A stretch of 64,000 nt of DNA, from positions 1 to 64,000 of the forward strand of contig NZ_BNBS01000018.1 of the NCBI RefSeq assembly GCF_014656075.1, in the 5' to 3' direction. The stretch comes from Streptomyces hydrogenans (GTDB lineage Bacteria > Actinomycetota > Actinomycetes > Streptomycetales > Streptomycetaceae). The notes under the pieces were generated by a model. That model had not been told where the DNA came from, searched no databases, and saw nothing but the letters and a program-made list of their open reading frames with translations. Positions 56,357 to 64,000 of this stretch are shown piece by piece (the first letter of the stretch is position 1; each line of letters opens with the position of its first letter). The position numbers and the translations under genes are program-made.

Positions 56357-57478
56357 GTGGACGACGACCGGCCCGTCGCGCTCGACGAATACCCCGTGCA
56401 CCAGGCTCCGCTGTCGATGAAGCACCACATCAGCGGGGACCGGAACGCCTACGACCGCTGCATCTTCCACGTCTTCGACCACGCCGGACGGGCCCTGCTC
56501 ATCGCCGGCCTCGGCGTCTATCCCAACACCGGGGTGATCGACGCCTACGCCACCCTGCGCACCGGCGACCGGCTGCACGCGGTCCGGGCCTCCGACGCGC
56601 TCGGCGACGACCGGACGCGCCTGGAGGTCGGCCCGCTGCGGATCACCGTCGACGAACCGCTGCGCCGCTTCACGCTGAGCTGCGCCGCCGATCCGGCCGA
56701 CCCCGACGGGCTCTCCTTCGACCTCACCTGGACCGGGGACTTCCCGACGCTCTGGGAGCCGCACCACCTCCAGCGCACGGGCGGCCGGCTGACCCTCGAA
56801 GGGCGCCGCTTCGTCCAGGCCGGTCGCTGCGCGGGCACCGTCACCGCGGGCGGTGAGCGGTTCGACGTCACGGCGGGGGAGTGGACCGGGACCCGTGACC
56901 GCAGCTGGGGAGTCCGCCCGATCCCCGGCGAGGAGCCCGGCCGCGCCGCCGAGACGCGGCCCGAGGGCTTCCACTGGCTCTGGATCCCCATGCGCTTCGA
57001 CGACCGCTTCGTGATGGTCGTCGCGCAGGAGGACGCCGACGGCTACCGCACCCTCAACCAGGCGCAGCTCGTCCGCGAAGGCCACCGGGACGCCCAACTT
57101 GGCTGGCCCCGCACCGAGATCGCGTACCGGTCCGGCACCCGCCACCCCGAGAGCGCCGTCGTGCACCTCACCGACCCCACCGGCAAGCCCCTGGAGATCG
57201 GCGTCGAGGTCCTCGCGTCGTCCCCGCTCGCCGTCGGCGCCGGCTACCCGCCCGCCGGCGACTGGCAGCACGGCACCTGGCAGGGCCGCGACTGGACCGA
57301 CCGGCGGGTCTACGACCTCTCCGACCCGACCGCCCATCCCCTGGCCGGCTACGGCGTCACCGACCACTCCGCCCGCTTCACCCTCGACGGCCGCACCGGC
57401 TACGGCATCTTCGAGCACGGCTCCTTCGGCCGCCACGACCCCAGCGGCTTCGCCGACTTCACCTCCACCGCGCCCTGA
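56357..57478 (+). CDS. Uncharacterised beta-rich protein (DUF7064/7065-like)
   Basis: This 373-residue soluble protein is predicted largely beta, with 'VHQAPLSMKHHISGDRNAYDRCIFHVFD', 'GEWTGTRDRSWGVRPI' and 'GFHWLWIPMRFDDRFVMVVAQEDADGYRTLN'. Proteins of this type are usually found beside ACAD10-like phosphotransferases, as here (next gene). It resembles lipocalin-like or hydroxysteroid-related folds but no function is established. GTG 56357 has AGGAGG 6 nt upstream, and a perfect palindromic operator precedes it. Confidence 0.75.
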   Translation: MDDDRPVALDEYPVHQAPLSMKHHISGDRNAYDRCIFHVFDHAGRALLIAGLGVYPNTGVIDAYATLRTGDRLHAVRASDALGDDRTRLEVGPLRITVDEPLRRFTLSCAADPADPDGLSFDLTWTGDFPTLWEPHHLQRTGGRLTLEGRRFVQAGRCAGTVTAGGERFDVTAGEWTGTRDRSWGVRPIPGEEPGRAAETRPEGFHWLWIPMRFDDRFVMVVAQEDADGYRTLNQAQLVREGHRDAQLGWPRTEIAYRSGTRHPESAVVHLTDPTGKPLEIGVEVLASSPLAVGAGYPPAGDWQHGTWQGRDWTDRRVYDLSDPTAHPLAGYGVTDHSARFTLDGRTGYGIFEHGSFGRHDPSGFADFTSTAP

Positions 57479-57635
57479 GCCACCTCCGCGCCTCCGGCCC
57501 CCGCACCGGCGTGTGGGCCGGGGCGGCGCACCGGGGACAGGGACCCGGCCGCGCGCGGCCGGGCGGACCAGGCGAAACGGAACCGGCCCGGCCGAACGCG
57601 GCCGCACCCGCGAGCCCGGCATCCCGGCATCCCGG

Positions 57636-57680
57636 CGTCCGGCGTCCGGGCGTCCGGCGTCCGGGCGTCCGGCGTCCGGG
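57636..57680. repeat. Three perfect tandem copies of a 15-bp repeat
   Basis: CGTCCGGCGTCCGGG occurs three times without mismatch at 57636-57650, 57651-57665 and 57666-57680, in the noncoding gap before the phosphotransferase gene. Each copy is itself a near-double of CGTCCGG. A polymorphic minisatellite-like tract is likely. Confidence 0.85.
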
Positions 57681-57737
57681 TGCTCCGCGCCCTCGCCCCG
57701 GAGGCGCACCCGAGCCCCAGCAGAGAGGGAGACCCGC

Positions 57738-58841
57738 ATGGCCACCGCCCCCCGTCCCCGCACCACCACCCGCGACCCCGAGGAGCTGGCCGCCCGGCTG
57801 ACCGCCTGGCTCGACCGCAGGCTTCCCGGGGCCCGGGTCTCCGGGCTCGCCGTTCCCGGTTCCAACGGGATGTCCAGCGAGACGCTGCTCTTCGACCTGG
57901 AGCACCCGGACGCCCCCGTCCGGGGCTGCGCCCTGCGGCTGGCCGCCGACCCCGCCGCGTACACGGTCTTCCCCGTGTACGACATGGCCCGCCAGCACCG
58001 GGTGATGGGGCTCGTCGCCGAGCACACCGACGTGCCCGTCCCCCGGGTCATGTGGCTGGAGGAGGACCCGGGACCGCTCGGCGCCCCCTTCTTCGTGATG
58101 GCCCGCGCCGAGGGGCGCGTCCCGCCGGACGTCATGCCCTACACGTACGAGGGGAACTGGTTGCACGGCGCCACCGACGCCCAACGCGCCACGCTGGAGG
58201 AGGAGTCGGTGGCGGTCCTGGCCCGGCTGCACGACCAGTTCCCGGCGAAGGAGGCCGAGTTCCTGCTCCCGGAGGGCGAGGGGAGCGCGCTGCGCCGCCA
58301 CGTCGACGCCCAACGCGCCTACTACGCCTGGGTGGTGGAGGGGCTCGCGCCCTCACCGCTCATCGAGGCGGCCTTCGCGCGCCTGGAGGAGCTGTGGCCG
58401 GACGACGAGGGGCCGGCGGTGCTCTGCTGGGGCGACGCCCGCATCGGCAACATCGTCTACGACGGCTTCGCCCCCGCCGCCGTCCTCGACTGGGAGATGG
58501 CGGCCTGCGCGCCCCGCGAGGTCGACCTCGGCTGGACCGTCTACCTCCACCGCTTCTTCCAGGACCTCACCGTGGGCTTCGGCCAGCCGGGCCTGCCGGG
58601 CTTCCTGCGCCGCGGGGCGATCGAGCGGAGGTACGCCGAACTCACCGGGCACGTGCCGCGCGCGATGGAGTTCCACACCCTGTACGCCGCGCTGCGGCAC
58701 GCGATCGTGATGCTGCGGATCGCGTACCGCCAGGCGTACTTCGGTGAGGTCGAGGTCCCCGCGGACCCCGACCGGCTCATCCTGCACCACGCCACCCTCG
58801 CGGCGATGGTGCGCGGCGACTACTGGACCGGCGAGGAGTAG
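57738..58841 (+). CDS. ACAD10-like phosphotransferase family protein
   Basis: This 367-residue kinase-fold protein of the APH superfamily has catalytic loop 'CWGDARIGNIVYD' (Trp231-Gly-Asp233), where most members have His-Gly-Asp, then 'VLDWEMAACAPREVDLGW' with the metal Asp. The Trp variant is typical of the ACAD10/fadE-linked subfamily, which phosphorylates hydroxyacyl groups rather than antibiotics. ATG 57738 has GAGAGGGAG upstream. Linked with the DUF7064-like gene, it suggests catabolism of a lipid or sterol-like compound. Confidence 0.82.
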   Translation: MATAPRPRTTTRDPEELAARLTAWLDRRLPGARVSGLAVPGSNGMSSETLLFDLEHPDAPVRGCALRLAADPAAYTVFPVYDMARQHRVMGLVAEHTDVPVPRVMWLEEDPGPLGAPFFVMARAEGRVPPDVMPYTYEGNWLHGATDAQRATLEEESVAVLARLHDQFPAKEAEFLLPEGEGSALRRHVDAQRAYYAWVVEGLAPSPLIEAAFARLEELWPDDEGPAVLCWGDARIGNIVYDGFAPAAVLDWEMAACAPREVDLGWTVYLHRFFQDLTVGFGQPGLPGFLRRGAIERRYAELTGHVPRAMEFHTLYAALRHAIVMLRIAYRQAYFGEVEVPADPDRLILHHATLAAMVRGDYWTGEE

Positions 58842-58847
58842 CCCGGC

Positions 58848-59216
58848 TCAGGCCGCGCGGCGCAGCTGCGCCGCGCGGATCGGCCGCGAGCCCGGGCCGC
58901 CGATGTGCGAGAAGGGCTGCTTCCGCCAGTCGAGGCCCTGGGGGAGCGTCAGGAGCAGCGCGGTGTCCTGCTCCTGGACCCCGACGCCGTCGTCGGCGGA
59001 GACCGCCTCGTCCGCGGAACGGCCGGTGCCGGCACAGACCGTGAGCGTGAAGGGGTTCCACGGCGACGGGCACAGCGCGTGCTCGGGCAGCGCGTCCTCG
59101 TCGGCGAGCAGGGCGATCGGCTGATCGCACTCCGGGCAGATGACCCGGAACATCTCAAAGGTGTCGTACGCGTCGAACTCGTCGGACGTGTCGACGGAAT
59201 CAACGGGCTCCTGCAT
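58848..59216 (-). CDS. Hypothetical protein with a CPEC motif
   Basis: This 122-residue acidic protein has one 'CPEC' motif at about 28-31 and two further Cys ('ALCPSP', 'TVCAGTG') that could complete a metal site. The N-terminus is Asp/Glu-rich. I do not recognise the family. ATG 59216 is preceded by GGGGGAGA. Its stop lies 7 bp from that of the convergent phosphotransferase. Confidence 0.7.
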   Translation of the reverse strand: MQEPVDSVDTSDEFDAYDTFEMFRVICPECDQPIALLADEDALPEHALCPSPWNPFTLTVCAGTGRSADEAVSADDGVGVQEQDTALLLTLPQGLDWRKQPFSHIGGPGSRPIRAAQLRRAA

Positions 59217-59440
59217 GGAGAATCTCCCCCTCGGACCGGTCGGTCGATACTGTGCGGCCGAACCACAGCAAGCCCTTCCCATGCGGGACTCCGCATAACC
59301 GTGAGCCGGCCGGCGATGCCCGGCGCAAACCTGTGGCGTTCGTCACATGCCTGTCGCAGGTGCCGCGTGATCGCCCATAGCGGCCGATAAGACCCGCTCC
59401 CGGCTGGGCCCGGGACCCCTCCGCGCAATAGGGTCGGCGC

Positions 59441-59881
59441 ATGGAGGAGCTGGATCGTCAGATCGTGGAGTTGCTCGTCAAGGACGGGCGCATGAGCTAC
59501 ACCGACCTGGGCAAGGCCACGGGCCTGTCCACGTCGGCCGTGCATCAGCGCGTCCGCCGGCTGGAGCAGCGCGGTGTCATCCGCGGCTATGCCGCCGTCG
59601 TCGACCCCGAGGCGGTGGGCCTGCCGCTGACCGCCTTCATCTCGGTCAAACCCTTCGACCCCAGCGCCCCCGACGACACCCCCGACCGGCTCGCCGACAT
59701 CCCCGAGATCGAGGCGTGCCACAGCGTCGCCGGTGACGAGAACTACATCCTCAAGGTCCGGGTGGCCACCCCGCTGGAGCTGGAGCACCTGCTCAGCCGC
59801 ATCCGCTCCCAGGCGCACGTCTCCAGCCGCACCACCGTCGTCCTGTCCACCCCGTACGAAGCCAGGCCCCCGCGCATTTAG
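59441..59881 (+). CDS. Lrp/AsnC-family transcriptional regulator
   Basis: This 146-residue protein has a helix-turn-helix at about 16-42 ('MSYTDLGKATGLSTSAVHQRVRRLEQRGVI') and a RAM domain with 'IEACHSVAGDENYILKVRVATPLELEHLL', the amino-acid sensing motif. It precedes the amidohydrolase by 9 nt and probably controls it and itself. The second Lrp gene in the window, not especially similar to the one at 30400. Confidence 0.92.
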   Translation: MEELDRQIVELLVKDGRMSYTDLGKATGLSTSAVHQRVRRLEQRGVIRGYAAVVDPEAVGLPLTAFISVKPFDPSAPDDTPDRLADIPEIEACHSVAGDENYILKVRVATPLELEHLLSRIRSQAHVSSRTTVVLSTPYEARPPRI

Positions 59882-59890
59882 CCTGGTCGC

Positions 59891-61519
59891 ATGAGCGACA
59901 CCCTGAACTCCGGCGAACACCGCACCGTGCTCCTGCGCGGTGGAGAAGTCCACAGCCCCGCCGACCCCTTCGCCACCGCCATGGTGGTGGAGCGCGGTCA
60001 CATCGCCTGGGTGGGGGAGGAAGGCGCCGCCGACGCCTTCGCCGCCGGCGTGGACGAGGTGATCGACCTGGAGGGTGCGCTCGTCACCCCGGCCTTCGTG
60101 GACGCCCACGTCCACACCACGGCCACCGGCTTCGCGCTCACCGGCCTCGACCTGTCCGCCGCCGCCTCGCTCGCCGAGGCGGCGGAGCTCATCCGTGCCC
60201 ACGCCGCCGCCCGCCCCGGGGACCGCATCCTCATCGGGCACGGCTGGGACGCCTCCCGCTGGCCCGAGCGGCGCCCGCTCACCCGCGAGGAGCTGGACGA
60301 CCTCACCGGCGGCCGCCCGCTCTACCTCACCCGGATCGACGTCCACTCGGCCGTCGTCACCACCGCGCTGCTCGACCTCGTGCCCGGCGTACGGGACCTG
60401 GACGGCTTCCACGACGGGCGCGCCCCGCTCACCGGCGACGCCCACCACGCCGTCCGGGCCGCCGCCTTCGCCGCCGTCTCCCCGCTCCAGCGCACCGAGG
60501 CCCAGCGCGCCGCCCGCGCCCACGCCGCCTCCCTGGGCATCGGCACCCTCCACGAGTGCGGCGGGCCGCAGATCTCCTCCGAGGACGACTTCACCGGCCT
60601 GCTGGACCTCGCCCGCGGCGAGCCCGGCCCCCGGGTGGTGGGCTACTGGGCCGACCTCGACGTCGAGCGGGCCCGCGCGCTCGGCGCCCTCGGCGCGGCC
60701 GGCGACCTCTTCGCCGACGGCTCCCTCGGCTCGCACACCGCCTGCCTCCACGAGCCGTACGCGGACTCCGCCGGCCACTCCGGCTCCGCCCACCTGGACG
60801 CCGCCGCGATCGCCGCCCACGTCGTGGCCTGCACCGAGACGGGCCTCCAGGCCGGCTTCCACGCCATCGGCGACGCCGCCGTCACGGCCGTCGTCGACGG
60901 CGTCCGCGCCGCCGCCGAGAAGCTCGGCCTGGCCCGGATCCGGGCCGCCCGGCACCGCGTCGAGCACGCCGAGATGCTCACCGCGGAGACCGTCGCCGCC
61001 TTCGCCGAGCTGGGCCTCACCGCCTCCGTGCAGCCCGCCTTCGACGCCCTGTGGGGCGGCGAGGACGGCATGTACGCCGAGCGCCTCGGCGCCGAGCGGG
61101 CCCGCACCCTCAACCCGTACGCGGCGCTGCTGAGGGCCGGCGTGCCGCTCGCCTTCGGCTCGGACAGCCCGGTCACCCCGCTCGACCCCTGGGGGACCGT
61201 CCGGGCCGCCGCCTTCCACCACACCCCCGAGCACCGGGTCTCGGTCCGCGCCGCCTTCACCGCCCACACCCGCGGCGGCTGGCGCGCGGTCGGCCGGGAC
61301 GACGCGGGCACCCTGGTGCCCGGCGCCCCCGCCGACTACGCGATCTGGCGGACCGGCGACCTGGTCGTCCAGGCGCCCGACGACCGGGTGGCCCGCTGGT
61401 CCACCGACCCGCGCTCCGGAACGCCCGGTCTGCCCGATCTGTCCCCGGGGGTCGAGCTCCCCGTCTGCCTCCGGACGGTGGTGCACGGACAGACGGTTTT
61501 CGTACGACCGAACGAGTGA
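59891..61519 (+). CDS. YtcJ-like metal-dependent amidohydrolase
   Basis: This 542-residue amidohydrolase superfamily enzyme has the HxH metal motif in 'VDAHVHTTATG' near 70, then 'LIGHGWDASRWPERRPLTREELD', 'GFHAIGDAAVTAVVDGVR' near 325 and 'HRVEHAEMLT' with metal His. 'PLAFGSDSPVTPLDPW' carries the conserved Asp. YtcJ-type enzymes hydrolyse amide bonds of formyl or aryl substrates; exact substrate unknown. Nine nt after the Lrp gene, so an operon. Confidence 0.88.
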   Translation: MSDTLNSGEHRTVLLRGGEVHSPADPFATAMVVERGHIAWVGEEGAADAFAAGVDEVIDLEGALVTPAFVDAHVHTTATGFALTGLDLSAAASLAEAAELIRAHAAARPGDRILIGHGWDASRWPERRPLTREELDDLTGGRPLYLTRIDVHSAVVTTALLDLVPGVRDLDGFHDGRAPLTGDAHHAVRAAAFAAVSPLQRTEAQRAARAHAASLGIGTLHECGGPQISSEDDFTGLLDLARGEPGPRVVGYWADLDVERARALGALGAAGDLFADGSLGSHTACLHEPYADSAGHSGSAHLDAAAIAAHVVACTETGLQAGFHAIGDAAVTAVVDGVRAAAEKLGLARIRAARHRVEHAEMLTAETVAAFAELGLTASVQPAFDALWGGEDGMYAERLGAERARTLNPYAALLRAGVPLAFGSDSPVTPLDPWGTVRAAAFHHTPEHRVSVRAAFTAHTRGGWRAVGRDDAGTLVPGAPADYAIWRTGDLVVQAPDDRVARWSTDPRSGTPGLPDLSPGVELPVCLRTVVHGQTVFVRPNE

Positions 61520-62094
61520 TGTGCCGTTGACGGCCACCCGGATGTACGCACCACGGGTTCGTTCCCGACCTGCGGATCTTCCCGCCCCGCCTGCGGTTTC
61601 TCGGGAACCCCGCAGGTCAAACGGGTGTTGACAGCCGACCGCCATGGCCCGGTAGGTTCTCCCGCGTCCACCACAGGACGTCCGACCGGACCGCACCTCC
61701 TCGCAGACGCCGACCGCCGCCCGCGCCTCGGCCGCGAGGGAAGGTTTCTCCGGCGGAAGGTGCGACCCGGGTGGGGCCCGGACGTTCAGTAGACAACGGC
61801 CTCGTGCCGATCCGCAGCCGGCGGGTCCCGGGTCGGACCGAAGGACGTCGGGCCCCGCACCGCACCCCGTCCCCTCCGGCCCCGCAGGGCCCCCTCTCCC
61901 GGTCCCGCCCGGCCCCCTCTCCCGGCGGCCGCACGCCCCCTCCTCCCGGCGCCGCACGGCACCCCCGCCCGCGCGCGCGGCGCCGTACGGCTTCCCCCGC
62001 CCCGCCCGGCGCGCCCCGCTCCGCGATCACGTCGCCGGTCTCACACCACCCACGCCACAGGGATACTCCAGGGACCTCGCTAAGGTGGGGGTCC
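61520..62094. other. 575-bp noncoding region upstream of ppm
   Basis: No convincing gene is seen. TTGACA (61628-61633) and TAGGTT (61653-61658), spacer 19 bp, resemble a vegetative promoter pointing right. The stretch 61880-62000 is C-rich with repeated CCCCTCTCCCGG blocks. A second possible -10 (TAAGGT near 62081) lies close to the ppm start codon. Confidence 0.5.
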
Positions 62095-62898
62095 ATGTCA
62101 GAATCCGAAGGGGCAGTAGTGAACGACGGTGGCCAGAGGCGTTACGGCCCGCTCGGCGACGTGCTGGTGATCATTCCGACCTACAACGAGGCGGACAACA
62201 TCAGGCCGATCGTCTCGCGTGTACGGGAGGCGGTGCCGGAGGCCCACGTGCTGGTCGCCGACGACAACAGCCCGGACGGCACGGGCAAGTTCGCCGACGA
62301 GATCGCCGCCGACGACGACCACGTCCACGTCCTCCACCGCAAGGGCAAGGAAGGGCTGGGCGCCGCCTACCTGGCGGGCTTCGCCTGGGGCATGGAGAAC
62401 GGCTACGACGTCCTCGTCGAGATGGACGCCGACGGCTCCCACCAGCCGGAGGAGCTGCCCCGGCTGCTCACCGCGCTCAAGGGCGCCGACCTCGTCCTGG
62501 GCTCCCGCTGGGTGCCGGGCGGCCGGATCGTGAACTGGCCGAAGTCCCGCGAGTTCATCTCGCGCGGCGGCAGCCTGTACTCGCGCCTCATGCTCGACGT
62601 CCCGATCCGGGACGTCACCGGCGGCTACCGGGCCTTCCGCAAGGAGACCCTGCTGGGCCTCGGCCTGGAGGACGTCGCCTCGGCCGGCTACTGCTTCCAG
62701 GTCGACCTCGCCCGCCGCGCCGTCGCCACCGGCTTCCACGTCGTCGAGGTGCCCATCACCTTCGTCGAGCGCGAGATCGGCGACTCCAAGATGAGCCGGA
62801 ACATCGTCGTCGAGGCGCTCTGGCGGGTCACCGGCTGGGGCGTGTCCGCCCGCGCCGAGAAGCTCTCCAAGGCCCTGGGCGGCCGCAAGCGCTCCTGA
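62095..62898 (+). CDS. ppm1: Polyprenol monophosphomannose synthase (Ppm1/DPM1 type)
   Basis: This 267-residue GT2 enzyme makes polyprenyl-phosphate mannose from GDP-mannose. Motifs are 'IIPTYNEADNIRPIV' near 29-43, 'VADDNSPDGTG' and 'VEMDADGSHQPEELP' (metal-binding DAD), and 'DVTGGYRAFRKETL'. No membrane segments, as usual for the soluble catalytic domain. In Streptomyces it supplies the donor for protein O-mannosylation; the same donor class could serve the GT87 enzyme at 3796. ATG 62095 is used. Confidence 0.9.
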   Translation: MSESEGAVVNDGGQRRYGPLGDVLVIIPTYNEADNIRPIVSRVREAVPEAHVLVADDNSPDGTGKFADEIAADDDHVHVLHRKGKEGLGAAYLAGFAWGMENGYDVLVEMDADGSHQPEELPRLLTALKGADLVLGSRWVPGGRIVNWPKSREFISRGGSLYSRLMLDVPIRDVTGGYRAFRKETLLGLGLEDVASAGYCFQVDLARRAVATGFHVVEVPITFVEREIGDSKMSRNIVVEALWRVTGWGVSARAEKLSKALGGRKRS

Positions 62899-63001
62899 CC
62901 CCGGCACCCGTCCCCCCTCCCGTCCGGCCCCCGGAGCCCCGCTCCGGGGGCTGATCTCTCCTTTACGCCGTTCCGGCGGCGGCCCAGGCACACTGGGGGG
63001 C

Positions 63002-63598
63002 ATGACGACAGGCGCACCGCCCCCTCTCGCCCCGAAGCGCTCCCGGGCGCGCACCTTCCTCCCGCTGGGCCTCGCCGCCTGGCTGGTCCTGGAGATCTGG
63101 CTGCTGACCGTCGTGGCGAACGCGGCCGGCGGGCTGACCGTCCTGCTCCTCCTGATCGGCGGCGCCGTCCTCGGCGCGGCGGTGATCAAGCGGGCCGGCC
63201 GCCGGGCCTTCGCCAACCTCACCTCCACCTTCCAGCAGGCCCAGGCCGCCGCGCAGAGCGGCACGGTCCCGGACGCGGCCGACCGCAAGGGCGCCGAGGA
63301 CCGCAACGGCTTCCTGATGCTGGGCGGGCTGCTCCTGATGATCCCCGGTCTGATCTCGGACGTCGCCGGCCTGCTGCTCCTCGTGCCCCAGGTCCGCACG
63401 GCCCTCGGCCGGACCGCGGAGAGGGCCGTCGAGCGCCGGATGGCCGCCGCGTCCCCCGGAAGCCTCCAGGACGCCTTCCAGCAGGCCCGTATCCACCGCC
63501 CGGACGGGAAGGTGGTCCAGGGCGAGGTCATCCGCGACGACGCCCCCCAGGGCCCGTACGGCCCCGCCGGCGGGCAGCGCCCGCCGCTGACCCCCTGA
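63002..63598 (+). CDS. fxsA: FxsA family membrane protein
   Basis: This 198-residue protein has two to three membrane helices near the N-terminus, 'LLLIGGAVLGAAVIKRAGRRAF' and 'GFLMLGGLLLMIPGLISDVAGLLLLVP', the FxsA signature, and a basic cytoplasmic tail. FxsA overproduction relieves phage exclusion in E. coli; its normal role is unknown. It stands between ppm1 and rbpA, a conserved order in Streptomyces. Confidence 0.9.
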   Translation: MTTGAPPPLAPKRSRARTFLPLGLAAWLVLEIWLLTVVANAAGGLTVLLLLIGGAVLGAAVIKRAGRRAFANLTSTFQQAQAAAQSGTVPDAADRKGAEDRNGFLMLGGLLLMIPGLISDVAGLLLLVPQVRTALGRTAERAVERRMAAASPGSLQDAFQQARIHRPDGKVVQGEVIRDDAPQGPYGPAGGQRPPLTP

Positions 63599-63664
63599 GC
63601 CGACGACGTACGGGCCCGCGCACTCCGTCCTCGGACGCGCGGGCCCGGCCGCCGGAGGCGCGAG

Positions 63665-63713
63665 AACGCCGAGGGGCCCGGTACACGGATCGTGTACCGG
63701 GCCCCTCGGCGTT
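63665..63713. terminator. Bidirectional terminator between fxsA and rbpA
   Basis: A perfect 23-bp inverted repeat (63665-63687 with 63691-63713) with a 3-nt loop lies between the convergent stops, with AA at one end and TT at the other. Confidence 0.93.
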
Positions 63714-63732
63714 GCTCGTGCCGGGCCGTCCG

Positions 63733-64000
63733 TCAGGCGGACTTGCGGCTGTCGCGCGGATGCACCGCGATGTTCATGGCGCCGGAGCGCAGGACGGCCA
63801 GCCTCTCGGCGAGGACCTCCTCCAGCTCCTCACGGGTACGCCGCTCCATGAGCATGTCCCAGTGCGTACGCGCCGGCTTGCCCTTCTTCTCCTCGGGTCC
63901 GTCGCCGTCCACCAGGAGAGCCTGGATTCCGCAGACCTTGCATTCCCACTCCGGCGGAATCTCCGCCTCCACCGAGAAGGGCATCTCAAAACGATGGCCC
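63733..64000 (-). CDS. rbpA: RNA polymerase-binding protein RbpA (partial, C-terminal part)
   Basis: The visible 89 codons are the C-terminal three quarters of RbpA and the gene runs off the right edge, so the Met at 63984 is internal. 'GHRFEMPFSVEAEIPPEWECKVCG' holds the second CxxC of the zinc site, and 'ARTHWDMLMERRTREELEEVLAERL' is the sigma-interaction domain that binds HrdB. RbpA activates transcription with the principal sigma factor and is SCO1421 in S. coelicolor, which marks this side of the window as core chromosome. Confidence 0.95.
   Translation of the reverse strand, partial: GHRFEMPFSVEAEIPPEWECKVCGIQALLVDGDGPEEKKGKPARTHWDMLMERRTREELEEVLAERLAVLRSGAMNIAVHPRDSRKSA

Overview
The window is high-GC actinobacterial DNA and almost certainly comes from a Streptomyces chromosome. 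Evidence: dense genes with GTG/TTG starts and ATGA/GTGA stop-start overlaps, a type II PKS, RbpA, FxsA, a Ppm1-type mannosyltransferase, a GH18 chitinase behind a typical Streptomyces chi promoter, and a rib operon carrying ribM.

Layout. (1) About 1-25,960 is a biosynthetic gene cluster for a glycosylated, probably pentangular, aromatic polyketide. The core operon (12,030-17,567) runs TcmI-type cyclase, cupin cyclase, KS-alpha, CLF, ACP, aromatase, ketoreductase and two quinone-forming (ABM) monooxygenases. A convergent operon (20,513-17,703) holds a DUF1772 protein, a SchA/CurD protein and an FAD hydroxylase. A divergent operon (20,702-25,874) holds a second DUF1772 protein, an SDR, a third ABM, a degenerate sugar nucleotidyltransferase, GtrA, RmlB and RmlA. 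The left arm holds an MGT-type glycosyltransferase, a DrrAB-type ABC exporter, a membrane GT87 glycosyltransferase and an APH-like phosphotransferase. Interleaved with these are divergent cytochrome bd oxidase genes (cydA, cydB) and their maturation exporter (cydD, cydC). (2) 26,062-39,062 holds guaB1, an SGNH hydrolase, an amino-acid catabolic unit (permease, Lrp regulator, DavA-like amidase, DavB/IaaM-like oxidase), a DUF5995 gene, a uracil/xanthine permease and a divergent MFS/ROK pair. (3) 39,223-50,634 holds the chitinase, then FMN riboswitch-ribD-ribE-ribM-ribBA-ribH, hisE-hisG, a PH-domain protein and two CNNM/CBS proteins. (4) 50,639-64,000 holds an EccA-like ATPase, uridine kinase, C39 peptidase, phosphotransferase, Lrp, amidohydrolase, ppm, fxsA and the 3' part of rbpA.

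The main result is regulatory. Six candidate promoters in the cluster share one layout: three TCSAG-like heptamers at 11-bp steps, then 8 nt, then a GACGGT-like -10. This is the architecture known for SARP activators (ActII-ORF4, DnrI). One of them reads into cydA, so the bd oxidase appears to be wired into the polyketide regulon. No Rex operator is visible upstream of cydA. No SARP gene lies in the window, so the regulator is probably beyond the left edge. The only in-frame TTA codon noticed is codon 13 of gtrA, which suggests bldA control of the sugar branch.

Inferred product logic: KS/CLF/ACP build the chain. The KR and cyclases fold it. ABM, FAD and DUF1772 enzymes oxidise it to a quinone. 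RmlA/RmlB give a dTDP-4-keto-6-deoxyhexose for the MGT enzyme. The GT87 and GtrA proteins suggest an additional lipid-linked sugar step at the membrane. The ABC pair exports the product and cytochrome bd may keep respiration running in its presence.
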